64,000 nucleotides of DNA from NCBI RefSeq assembly GCF_032884065.1, contig NC_088873.1, positions 39,367,577-39,431,576 on the forward strand, written 5' to 3'. Origin of the DNA: Artemia franciscana. Taxonomy: Eukaryota > Arthropoda > Branchiopoda > Anostraca > Artemiidae. The notes under the pieces are model-generated. The model was given only the letters and a program-made list of their open reading frames with translations, was not told the DNA's origin and did not search any database. This document shows, in pieces, positions 36,050 through 48,062 of this stretch. The translations under genes and the position numbers were made by a program. Position 1 is the stretch's first letter, and each line of letters begins with the position of its first letter.

Positions 36050-36660
36050 TGAAGGAGCCATGAGACATCTCTCTATGTAGTTCAGGTAGCCTACTAATGT
36101 TGCTGTAGCCTGATGGTGCAGTAGCCTCCAGTAAAGGGTTTTGGACCATTTACAATTGTACTGTTTTACGCTTCCAAGCTTTTCCAATTACAAAGTGGCA
36201 CCAAAAGTGCCGTTTTTAGTGCTTTGTTGCACTCAAGAATGGTAGAATTGACAAAAAACTCCTAGATATGAGAGATAGCTTTCAAAAAAGCCACTAAACA
36301 TCTCTCTAAGAAGTCCTGGTAGGTCACTAGCCCCAGCTTTTCCACTTGAGACATGGCACCCAAATTGCCATTTTTAGGCTCTTGCAGATGATGGAATTTA
36401 TAGCAAGAACGTAGATATAAGTAATAGCCATTATATTAGCTATTAAACATCTGTCTACGATGTTCTGGTAGCCTGCTGGCCCCACCCCTTGGGAAATGTT
36501 ACAAACATGCCATTTAAGTGCCATATGGCACTTGTAAATGGTAGAATTTATATAAAAAAAAACCACGTAGATATGAGAAATAGCTTATAAACGAGCCTTT
36601 AAATATCTCTCTATGATGTTCTGGTAACTATTAGCACTAAACAAAATAAAAACGAAAAAC
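36050..36660. repeat. ~150-bp tandem units at the left edge of block 1
   Basis: Three or four units share GTAGATATGAGAAATAGC, AAACATCTCTCTATGATGTTCTGGTAGCC and a CCCCA-type segment. Similar units stand at 50,665-50,990, which fixes the left end of the homology between the two duplicated blocks. Confidence 0.75.
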
Positions 36661-37074
36661 ATCTGCGCTCCCGATGCAAACAAGTGATTTTCGTTTATGG
36701 TGAGGGACTGTAAATCCCCTATTAAAGGTTTTCAACAATGGTGATTGCAAGGGTGCACTGTTCAATCTGACGCCATTTTTAAGAAGTTTCAGGAATTTTT
36801 GGAAATTAACATGCATTTTTTTCGCAATAAACGTTTACTTTTAAGATGAACCATAACTTTTAACTTTTGGTTACTATGGGCTGGAGTTCGCTCTTTACTA
36901 GGATGCAACTTGTATTTCATAATGCTTCTATTCCTTTGGGAGAAGTTAGGGGAGTAGAGTTTCTTTCAAGGTGATGGTTTTTATATCTGCCTCGTTCCCT
37001 ATCAACTAGAATTCAGATACTTCAGATATCGATATTTATTTTAAAGATAAAAATTACAAAGTGTTTTAAGAATT

Positions 37075-37432
37075 TCACCAGTAGCCAAGTCCACGGCCAT
37101 AACCGTAGCCACTGTAAAATGGACTATAAATGCCCCTGTATAATCCAGCCCCATAAGATCCATAGAGTCCACCATAACCATAGCCGAGTCCAGCGCCATA
37201 GCCAAAACCATAGCTTGGAAGGAAGGATTCACTTCCTTGGATGTCTGTAACCTCCTTTTTTTCTTCTGCTGATGCGCAGAAAGCAACTGCAAAAAGGGCA
37301 AGGAAAACCTAAAAAAAAAAATTAATAAAACTTAAATTTTACAAGTTATTTGCAGTAAACGACTAACATATTTATCTTTCCATGCACAAATTAACAGTGT
37401 TTTACTGGAAACTGTCTTACTGTTTGTTCCAT
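37075..37432 (-). CDS. Secreted Gly/Tyr-rich protein A1 (two exons)
   Basis: Exon 1 (37,432-37,421) codes MEQT before the donor GTAAGA. A 112-bp intron ends TTTTTTAG and exon 2 (37,308-37,075) starts VFLALFAVAFCASA. The predicted 81-residue precursor has a signal peptide cut near CASA|EEKKE, an acidic linker ([16 protein letters not shown]), then a Gly/Tyr-rich body and the C-terminus [17 protein letters not shown] lies about 50 bp upstream of the ATG near 37,480, and AATAAA is at 37,040-37,035. The intron after codon 4 inside the signal peptide is typical of arthropod cuticle-type genes. A cuticle or antimicrobial role is inference; I know no named family with this exact ending. It is divergent to B1, 5.7 kb away. 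Confidence 0.85.
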
Positions 37433-37474
37433 TGTTTCTAAAAAAAAAAAATTGGGAAATAACCCCTTGACAAA

Positions 37475-37490
37475 TAAAGTTTTATATTTT
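37475..37490 (-). promoter_or_regulatory. TATA box of gene A1
   Basis: ATATAAAAC on the minus strand lies about 50 bp upstream of the A1 start codon. The equivalent site in A2 reads CATAAAAC. Confidence 0.55.
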
Positions 37491-37499
37491 TTAAGCAAA

Positions 37500-40400
37500 C
37501 AATAATTAAATTAATCACGTAAAAATACATGGTTATGTGGGAAATAGCTCAGATTAGCTACTGCAGATTGATATAAAAAGTATTTCATTTGGTAACGATT
37601 ATCTCATCGAGTTCAGTAGAACACGTTTGAACTTCCAATTTCATCAGTCAAGGCAATAGGAGATTTCAAAGAAATGACTTTTTTTTGCAAATTTTTGAAT
37701 AGCTGGACAAATTTTCTAATTGATAATTAAAAGCAGCTTCAAACAAAAACCAGACAGAAGTGTACAAAGTGATATCAGTAACACTTTAAATACGAAATTT
37801 TATTTAAACTTTTTTAGTGATTGACAAAACCGGAGGTTTTTTCCAATGTCATTTGATCGTTTTTGAGAAAAAAATTCAGATCATTCTAAGGTGGCACTCC
37901 TTCATCACTTTAAGGGGACACTAGAACTCGGAATTTCTGGTATTATTACCCTTCTACCGCTTCTTGTCACCATAAGCTTAATATGTTCATCCATGCCCTA
38001 CAAAGCCCCAATCCCAATTACTATGTTTCTAAGGATAGTTGCATTTCGTTGGTATTTAATCGAAACTAGGTATATTAAATTTCATGATATGGGTTTCGTT
38101 GCAGTTGTCCCAATTTTTGGAATGAGTTCTGCGCTTCAGTTCAGTAGAGTCGTCCAAGTTTCTTTACATCAACCATTTTTTGAGTATATACCTTTTTGAT
38201 AGTTTGGACTGGAGGAAGAATATTGCTAACAGTAAGATGATGATGAACTAATCAATTTTCCAACTAAGGAATTCCAAATTGCTTTCGTAGTAGGATCGAA
38301 AAACGAAATACTTACAAAAATTTTCATCATTTCGGGTTGTTTTAGATGACCAAGCTTCTTAGCAAACTTATTTAGTTTTGATGAAGAAATAGTGTTTCTT
38401 AGGTGCTTATATTCAAAATGAGAATTCCTTGAGACCTTGAGGCATGCGGAACGTTAATTTTTCGAGAGAAGGTTTAAAGAACTTGAGAAACAAAATGTCC
38501 ATTATTGCATCCAATTGTATTTTCAGGATTTGGAAAATCTTCCGGATTGCTTAATCTGTCTTTTGTGATAAATAAAAAACGTGGATTGTCTTCACAGTTA
38601 AATATAACGATAAACACTTAATTAACCATGAGATTCGTAATGATAAAATGCCGAATAATTATACTGAAAAAAAGGAATTAGCTCTTTCATGTCTTCCTTG
38701 TTTTAGAATCTAGTTCGAGTCCTTACTTGTCCATGTAGACAAAAGAATTTAGAAACCAATTTAGAGTGGGGTTTGATGCCTTCGTCTAAAAACCAATGGC
38801 AGTAAATTTAGCGTAAATTCTAGCATTGACTTTGCCGCATTTGCTTTTAAAGACTTTGAAGTAATTACATTTTGAATTTTCAGTTACAAGTCATTCTGTC
38901 GAAGTCAGTATTTTTCCTTACTGGCTTTTGATGGTTTTTGAAATTGATAAAAGTCTTATATTTGCTACTGGGCTTTTTAAAACTCGAAAGGTAATGAAAA
39001 GCCAATGACTAAGTATCAACTTGTTAAAAGCTAAGGACCTTATGTGTTATTAAATAATAAAAAACGGCGAAAACAAGAAAACGATGAAAACATTGCCACC
39101 GAAAAGTTTTCGTACGTCAATCTGGGAGCCAGCGTTCCCCCCAGAAAATTCTTCCAAGAAATCCCTCCCCATCGAAGAAATTCTCCCCCCTCCCAAATAA
39201 ATTCCAACCGAAAAACTCTCCCCACGGAAAATTTTCCCACATGCAAAATTGAGTAGCCATAGAGAAAGTACAAATTAGGTACCTCTAAATGTCGATGAAA
39301 TATCAGATATTAAAATGGTTTTTGGACAGAGGCTGGCTGGTTTTCTGTCACTTTCAAATTATAAAAAAAGACTAGGAATCTCAATCTCTGATTCTGCGAG
39401 CATCATCCGAAAATTCAACAAACACAAGGGGGAGGCTTCAGATGAGAAGGGGACAGCCCCCCTTCTATACAGAATGAATTCTGCTAATATAGTCAGCTAA
39501 TAGAGAAGGATTGAGTTTCAGGTTCAACATCCACCGTTTTCAGATAATTGTCCCCCCCTCCATTTTCGCAAGTGCATCTGATCAATTATGATAGCCATTT
39601 TGTTACTCTGAATTTATTTTGCCATTTTGTTGCATCCTGTAATGTTTATACGACCATCCCTTCCATAAAAACCTTATATGCCCCTGGAGCATAACCACAA
39701 CTCTTTTCCCTGTGCTCTGGGGGGTTTTGCCGACCCTGGGGTTTTTGTTATCTATTGTTAAAACTAATTTGAACAAAATGGCACAGTTTTGAGCCGTATA
39801 TTTGGAGAAAGGAGGGCGTGAGGAGGCCACCCCACACCATCTGGCTCTTAAAGGGCACTAGAATGGGCCCTCTCCGAAGTTTTTATGGCTACTCCTTCCA
39901 GACGATGTTCCTCTGGCGAAAATAAATAGCTAAATAATGACACATTGATGCCTTAGAGCCTTTATATATATTTAACGCTATAGCGTTGCCTCTGATAGAT
40001 ATTTTGGTTAGTGCAACATAATAGAAAAACTTAATGACCTAACATAAATTATAAATAGAGTCATAGAAGACACTTGCAAAACCTATTCAATAAGATATTC
40101 AGTCAAAGTTTAGATCCTTTTTAAAAAGTACTCAACTATGATGTATATATATTGTAATATTCTTCAGATCTATTACTTAAAATAACTTATCACATTTGTT
40201 AGGTACGTAATGTCTAATGTTGGAATTTGAAGACATTTTTTCGAGAAGTTTCAGGAGAGAGCTTGTACCGTAAAGGCTATCTATATCTTAAATACAACAA
40301 AAAGGAACTATAGGGAATTGAGTCCAAGTTTAAAAAAACAGGAACTCTAGGAAATTGTAGAAACTTTACTCAAGTCGTGCTGAGCTCCCAATAAAGATAA

Positions 40401-42960
40401 ATTTCATTTAGGTTTTAATTTTGGAAGTTCATTTACACCAGGAGGGAGAACCAAGGGGGAAGCCTCGTTGTTTCTTTCGATTTTTTTTTTTCAATTAAAA
40501 TACCAAACAAAGCCATTTTTAAGTGAAAATACCGAAATAAAAAGGCATTTTTCAAAATCTAAGGGGTGAACAAAAGTATCCCCCCCATTAATTGACACAA
40601 CTCTTAAAGTGATCAAGTCTCGATCCTTTTGCCTGTGCCTGCAGGGTCACCATTTACTTTTGGCTTCATTCAAGAGAATCAATACCGAGATTCTTAGATT
40701 AGAGGGCTTGGAAAGAGGAGCTAATTTGATAATTTGAGCTACTATGTAATTTTCCTTAAATTTTTCCTTTTTTTCAAATATTCCGAAAGAACATCATCCT
40801 CTTTCAAATTAGCTAACTGTCAGTCGTTTTGTCTTGAATCCCAAAACAATCCTGAATTGTTAATGAATACAATAGGCATATTGAGCAATCTGGAAGAACA
40901 TTTTCTGTATTTTTAATGAAACTATTGGACATAATAAAGAACATTTTGCTTTTCAAGTTCTTTGACCATTAGATGCAAAAAATTGAGTGCAATTCAAGGT
41001 TTCGAAGAATAAGACATTAAATATAAGTCCCTAAGAAGTGTCTTTTCACATCAGAGCTGCATTAGTTTTGTAAGAAGCTTGCCAATCGAAACAACCAAAA
41101 ATGATGAAACTATTTGTAAGTCATTTTTTTTCAACACATTTTGACTCTATTAAAGCAAAGAAAAATTCCTGATTAATAAAAATATTTTTATTTTGTCTTC
41201 TTCTCAAGTTCTATTTGAACTATATTCAGGAGAGCTAAACAGGGAAGCAGGGGGTGATTGTACCCTCCATGGATTTTTAATTTTGTTTTTTGTAGTTTCA
41301 ATAAGAAAAAAATTAGAGAGCCTAGATTCCATGGAAAAGCAGTGTGGTCTTTAAAAATACCTAGATTTTGAAAATGCGATTTTTTTTATCTTCATTGAAA
41401 AACGAATTAAAATATTTGCTCTTGCCCCCCGCGTTTTCAGGAATAGGTACCCTTGACTAATGAAGTCAATTTAAGAAAATCAAGATGGTAAGTTTTCTTT
41501 TAAAATTAAAGGGATGGGGGCATTTTTTCATTTTTTTTTTTTTTTTTAGTCAAATACCATAAAAAACATATTTTTAACAAAACTACAAAGGAAAAGAGAT
41601 TTTCGATATCCGAAGGGAGAGGGTAAATTACGGGGAATATGTACCCTGGGTCCCTGCCTCTATTGACACCACTGCCCCTGATAACATCTCCTCTATTACG
41701 TCTCTATATGTCTCCGATCTATATACCTTCTTGGTTCTATTTTATGTCTTTCTTGATGAATTTCTTACTCAGAGGACTCAAAGCTTTTTACATTGCACAA
41801 TTGATTAAGGCTGAGGATATAGACATCAAACGAAGTCAGTCCGGAAATGAAGACAATGGATTTGATTCCCATCTTAAATCTTATTATTAAAATACTTCAG
41901 TATCTGATTCAAACTGTGATAATATTTTTCTCCACGATAGGCTACTAGAATAAGAAAACTTATAATATATTAAAAGGAAGGTATCGTATCGATAAATAGG
42001 GGCAAAATTTTTCTCTTTAAAGGTATCATGTAACAGGTAAAGATGAAATGCTTCGGCATTTCGCTTTTTCTTGAAAACATCACCAGTGTGTGGGCCCTGT
42101 ACACCAGGGATGGATGTTGAAAGCTGATTATGGTAAAATATAAGAGGGGATTACCGTTAAAACCCAAAACAGTGCTTCAATGCCTGAACCGGGTCTCAAA
42201 TTAGGGCACTAAATTAGGGCACTGAATTGCTAGTTTCACTTCCGAGAAATTTAAAGGTTTCTGAAATATGGTATGCCAGTTGCTAGTTTCAGTCTTCAGT
42301 AAAGTGATCTTGGTAATATGACAGTATATTTACATATGAGAACATTACGTGCTAAAACAAACATGCTAGGAATCAAATAAGTTGTTTAAAATGATAGAAT
42401 AAAGCTGGGAACACCAAAGTTGATGAAGTTTCATCATACCATTCAATCAAAGAACCCAAAATATGAAATCATAAAAATAACATTTACCTATGGTTTCTTT
42501 AACTGAAGAAAGGGGCTGGAAAACATTTTGTCCCACGCCTTACAGCTCAATTTAAAATTTGTCCGGACACAAATCCAACTTACTGGATTCCAAATGGAAA
42601 CATAACTAGCGAGTTGCTATGCTGATTCGTATTCCTTTGGGTCCCAAAATTAGCTAGTTGCTACCCTGATTTCGTAAGCCAAGGAGCATTGGCTCTGCAC
42701 TGAGAACCCAATTTAAGTAAGAGCTGGGTACTACTAATATTCTTAGTTCTAATTCCTTTTTTAAGTTGCGAAATCGACAGTGTCACATCAAAATTCTCAA
42801 CACAAAAATCACTTTGGCTTAGAAATAACCAAACTGACATCAGGGAAAACTCAGGAACAGCCAATGAATAAGAAATATAGAGGCCATAACGTCTGCTTAA
42901 GGTCAGGTCGACATTAGCGCACATATAGATTTAAAGCCAGATCTGCCTTTTTGTTGTCAG
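37500..42960. other. Spacer between GY genes A1 and B1
   Basis: This 5.5 kb has no gene that I can support. The 102-codon open stretch at 37,891-38,199 is interrupted by stops in the paralogous block, so it is probably not coding. Remnants of the dispersed repeat lie at about 39,500-39,900. The stretch 41,640-41,965 has no counterpart in block 2. Confidence 0.6.
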
Positions 42961-43002
42961 TAAGACAATTGCTGCCAAAATAAAACACTTGCTATTGTCA
43001 AC

Positions 43003-43009
43003 TTATAAA
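43003..43009 (+). promoter_or_regulatory. TATA box of gene B1
   Basis: TTGTCAACTTATAAA is conserved at the same relative place in block 2 (about 60,889-60,902, TTGTCAACTTATAAA). It stands 110 bp upstream of the candidate start codon. Confidence 0.5.
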
Positions 43010-43112
43010 CACCGCAATTTATGTGAGTTATTTTCCACTTCACCATTTATTTTGTATGAGATATTTTCTAACAATATTTACTTGGGACACAAACAGGTTT
43101 GTTTTATTTACT

Positions 43113-43502
43113 ATGCTGCCCACTACAATAAGAGTATTAAAAATTGAGGGAAATAGAATGAAAACAAAATATAATAAATGTGTGTGTATGCAAAAATGTT
43201 TAATTTATTTATTTATTGGGAAAGTCTGGCAAAATCTATATTAACGCTAATCAATCTCTCTTTTTTAGGTTATCCTTGCCCTTTTTGCAATTGCTTTCTG
43301 CGCACCAGCTGAAGAGAAAAAAGAGGCCACAGACATTCAAGGAAGTGAATCATTCCTTCCAAGCTATGGTTTTGGCTATGGCACCGGACTTGGCTTTGGT
43401 TACGGTGGACTCTATGGAGCTTACGGGGCTGGATTGTACAGAGGCATTTACAACCCCTTTTACGGTGGTTATGGCTATGGCCGTGGACTTGGCTACTGGT
43501 GA
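43113..43502 (+). CDS. Secreted Gly/Tyr-rich protein B1 (exon 2 firm, exon 1 tentative)
   Basis: Exon 2 (43,269-43,502) is certain from homology with A1 and A2: acceptor TTTTTTAG, then [19 protein letters not shown], linker [15 protein letters not shown], a Gly/Tyr-rich body and [10 protein letters not shown] before TGA. It has exactly the same 234 nt as in A1 and A2. The best candidate exon 1 is 43,113-43,133 (MLPTTIR) with donor AGA|GTATTA, in phase 0, giving an 84-residue precursor. This differs from the MEQT start of A genes, whose GTAAGA donor is not conserved here, so the start is uncertain. AATAAA is at 43,529-43,534, directly before a 360-bp (TA)n tract. Confidence 0.78.
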
Positions 43503-43567
43503 ACTTATTTTGTAATTTTTATCTTTAAAATAAATTTCGATGTCTAAAGTGTACTTCCTTTTTGTAA

Positions 43568-43928
<361 letters not shown>

Positions 43929-44159
43929 TCCTATAGACATCCAGGACTGGTTTGCATATTGAAAAGTATAAGAACCAGATCGAGGAATGAACGTAGGTTT
44001 AGTTGCTTGGGAACAAAACAACTATAAGAAAAAAAAGCATTGAAGGATAGGTTTATCCCCAACCGCGTTTTCAAACTTGAAACAGAGGAATAAAAGCTAC
44101 GTTAAGAACAAATAAATTAAATACTTAAAAAAAACTGTGCATAATAGCATGCCTGTATG

Positions 44160-45385
44160 ACCCTTTGAATTTTATACATTCTGCATTAGATTTAGGATTA
44201 ATTCCGGCTGCTATATTCCTTGGTATTCCCAAGGCATTCCATTCCTTAATCCATGAAATTCTTCTATCGTAGATGTCTCGTTTTGGCGTCAGGGGTAATG
44301 TATTTTCTTGGTTTCAATCTTATTTGAATGATAAGTTAACTTTTGTTGATCCACTTTTCTGTTTACCCTCACAAGTGAATTTTGGCGTCCCTCAGGGATC
44401 ACAGTTTTAGGGCCAGTGCTATTTTTGGCTTATGTAAATGATCTTTTTTACGCAGTAAAAAAGCAGAAACCTATTAATTGCTGTAGACTCTGTCATCCTA
44501 AAATTTCCCTTGCCCACAGTGCCAACTATAGTTCACCATGTTCTGATGTCCTTGTTTGTTTTGCTGATGACAGCACACTTGGCACTTCGGAAAATTGTAA
44601 ATCTGAGCTTCGATTAAATTTGGAAAATTTGTTTGAGAGAGTAATTTTATGGCTTGAAACTAATTATCATCCTAAATTAATCCAAGTCCAGTTTTATTGA
44701 TATTTTCGCAAGTTTCTCAGATTTATCCCCAGTTATAAGAAATTCATCGGCCAAATGGGATAATTCATAGATCTAAAGATCGATAGGTTCGTTTTTTGGG
44801 CATTTTTGTTGATGAAAACTTGTCTTTCAAGCTTCAAATTGATTTGATTAAAATGAAGATATGCAGGAGTACTTAAGGAAACTTAAACATATTTTCCCTG
44901 GATCAGTTTTGGAAATCCTTTTTCACTGCTTGATCCAATTTTGTCTTTCTTACTGTCCAATAGTATAGATGTCAGCCTTTCCTTCATTGTTAAAACCACT
45001 TTCTAAGCTTTACAATAAAGCTAGAAACCTCATTAAGGAACCGAATCGTTCAAGAGTTATCCCACTACTTGATCTCGAGTCACTGTATATTTTTTTGTGC
45101 ATGTTTTACTTTTTCTCAGTTTCATAGTGACCTCCCACATCCCCTATGTGTTGTATCATCTTTCAATTCTGATCAGAATAATTACAATCTTCGCAATACC
45201 AAAAATCATATTCAAGTTCCTTTTACTTCTTGTGTAAGGTCAGATTTTACTCCTTTAATTGCGAGTCATATTGTATGGAATAAGTTGCCCGAATTAGCTC
45301 GGGGGTGCTACTCATTCGGTTTGTTGAAAAAATTGTTAAAATTCTTTGGCTTCTTAGAAGTTATTTTATATATTTTTATATGTGG
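44160..45385 (+). mobile_element. Decayed CR1/Jockey-type LINE, RT and 3' part
   Basis: In shifting frames one can read RGNVFSWFQSYLNDKLTFVD, FGVPQGSQ, FLAYVNDLFYAV, VCFADDSTLGT, and later [14 protein letters not shown] and [11 protein letters not shown]. This order (RT palm motifs, FADD box, NLR and W-N-LP near the end) is that of CR1/Jockey-superfamily LINEs. Many stops and shifts make it dead, and endonuclease sequence is absent. The 3' end abuts a (TA)n tract. Confidence 0.8.
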
Positions 45386-45391
45386 ATTTGC

Positions 45392-45519
<128 letters not shown>

Positions 45520-45559
45520 ATATATATAAAAATAAGTTGTCTGTCTGTCTGTGGATGGA

Positions 45560-45577
45560 TCAGGTGACGTCACCTGA
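45560..45577. repeat. Perfect 18-bp palindrome with TGACGTCA core near the Helitron 5' end
   Basis: TCAGGTGACGTCACCTGA is a perfect palindrome, followed at 45,586-45,600 by a second GGATCAGGTGACGTCA-like half copy. The core equals a CRE (CREB/ATF) site. Function is unknown. Confidence 0.6.
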
Positions 45578-45600
45578 AAAAACTGGATCAGGTGACGTCA

Positions 45601-46390
45601 AAACTGAAAAAACTAAAAAAAGGCAAAAACTACAAAAAAACTAAAAACTAATAAAAAAAATAAAAAAGCTAAAAAACTAAAAAAAACTAAAAAAAGGCAA
45701 AAACTACAAAAAAAACTAAAAACTAATAAAAAAGCTAAAAAACTAAAAAAACTAAAAAAAGGCAAAAACTACAAAAAAAACTAAAAACTAATAAAAAAAA
45801 TAAAAAAGCTAAAAAACTAAAAAAACTAAAAAAACTAAAAAAAGGTAAAAAACTAAAAAAACTAAAAACTAAAAAAAACTAAAAAAAAAGGAAAAAACTG
45901 AAAAATAAGCTAAAATAAAGGTAAAAACCAATAAAAAACTAAAAAAAAAACTGAAAAAACTAAAAAAAGGCAAAAACTACAAAAAAAAACTAAAAACTAA
46001 TAAAAAAAGTAAAAAAGCTAAAAAACTAAAAAAACTAAAAAAACTAAAAAAAGGTAAAAAAACTAAAAAAAATAAAAAATAAAAAAAAACTAAAAAAAAG
46101 GAAAAAACTGAAAAATAAGCTAAAATAAAGGTAAAAACCAATAAAAAACTAAAAAGAAAAAAAGGAAAAAACTAAAAAAAATTTTCATCTAAAAAACTAA
46201 AAAAAACTAAAAAAGGTAAAAACTAAAAGAACTAAAAAAGAAAAAAATAAATGACGACACTCAAAGAGAAAGCGACCAGGACAAAAGGAATGTTCGATTA
46301 GCAATCAACAAAGCACCGGGACACAGGGAGTATAAATGACGACCAGGACATAAGTAAAAAAAAAAATTAACAAAACTAAAAAGAAGGTAA
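45601..46390. repeat. A-rich low-complexity expansion inside the Helitron
   Basis: Near-endless variations of AAAAAACTAAAAAAGGCAAA, apparently expanded by slippage, with a few longer internal repeats. Confidence 0.9.
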
Positions 46391-46960
46391 AAACTACAAA
46401 AAAACTAAAAAGAAAAAAAAAATAAAAACTAATAAAAAAACTAAAAAATCTAAAAATCTAAATAAACAAAAAAAGAAAAAAAAAGGAAAAAAATAAAGGA
46501 GAAAAACAAAACTAAAAAACGAATGTATATACAGACCGGTACACCGGGATACAAATGACGACCGGGACACAGGGAATATAAATGACGACCGGGACACAGG
46601 GACACAACTACAACGGGGACACCGGGGGAAACAGGGGGATATAAATGACGACCGGGACAAAAAAACTAAAAAGAAAAAAAAACTAAAAACTAATAAAAAA
46701 ACTAAAAAATCTAAAAATCTAAATAAGCTAAAAAAGAAAAAAAAAGGAAAAAAATAAAGGAGAAAAACAAAACTAAAAAACGAATGTATATACAGACCGG
46801 GACACCGGGATACAAATGACGACCGGGACACAGGGAATATAAATGACGACCGGGACACAGGGACACAACTACAACGGGGACACCGGGGGAAACAGGGGGA
46901 TATAAATGACGACCGGGACACCGGGACAGGGAATGGTCGATTAGCAATCACCATCAACAA
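46290..46960. repeat. Long tandem repeat with ACCGGGACA motifs inside the Helitron
   Basis: Two ~270-bp units (about 46,394-46,665 and 46,666-46,925) share an A-rich part and an arrangement of AAATGACGACCGGGACACAGGGA motifs. A piece resembling the helicase stretch (GTTCGATTAGCAATCA.CAAAGC) at 46,292 recurs at 46,932, so duplication included helicase sequence. The 188-codon frame on the minus strand rich in Ser, Phe, Pro and Cys is a by-product. Confidence 0.8.
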
Positions 46961-47133
46961 AGCTCAAGGGCAATCATTAGAATCATGAGGTATAGATCTG
47001 AATACAGATTGTTTTCCCATGGACCATTATATGTTGCATGTTCAAGAGTCGGTAAACCTGACAATCTATTTATATGCAAAGACAATGGGACAGCAAAGAA
47101 TGTTGTATATTCGCAAGTTTTACGTAGTTAAAA

Positions 47134-47273
<140 letters not shown>

Positions 47274-47430
47274 ATCTATATTCACAGGTGGGACATAGGG
47301 ACACAACTACAATGGCGCGTAGCTATTATGGCGCGTAACGACTTACGCGCGCGGGGGGGCTTGGGGGGGGGCGCGAAGCGCCCCCACCAACTAGGTGTTG
47401 GGGTGGCGCGAAGCGCCACCCCAACAGCTA

Positions 47431-48062
<632 letters not shown>

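Larger units (their letters stand above)
36100..43555. repeat. Segmental duplication, block 1 (contains GY genes A1 and B1)
   Basis: The order of short homologous stretches is the same as in 50,660-61,320. Examples are the CAAACAAGTGATTTTC segment, gene A, GCATGCG.AAC, ATTAATCATGAGATTC, GAGTAGCCA.AGAGAAAGTACAAA, CTGTCAGTCGTTTTGTCTTG, TTGTCAACTTATAAA and gene B. Substitutions and small indels are frequent, so the duplication is not recent. This copy keeps both genes whole. Confidence 0.88.

Noticed and set aside
37041-37301. An 86-codon frame over gene A1 (and equivalents over B1, A2 and B2) rich in Met, Ala, Val and Asp
   Set aside because: This is another frame of the Gly/Tyr-rich exon. The Gly/Tyr frame fits the splice acceptor, signal peptide, shared stop and synonymous differences between copies.
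37891-38199. A 102-codon hydrophobic open stretch between genes A1 and B1
   Set aside because: The paralogous sequence at about 53,745-54,050 carries several stops in that frame, so there is no sign of coding constraint.
42661-42924. Matching minus-strand open frames upstream of B1 and B2 (also 60,551-60,757)
   Set aside because: Their similarity is explained by the block duplication; indels shift the frame between copies, so it is not protein conservation.
46394-46960. A 188-codon minus-strand frame rich in Ser, Phe, Pro and Cys
   Set aside because: It is the reverse reading of the tandem ACCGGGACA units inside the Helitron; its protein repeats simply mirror the DNA repeats.
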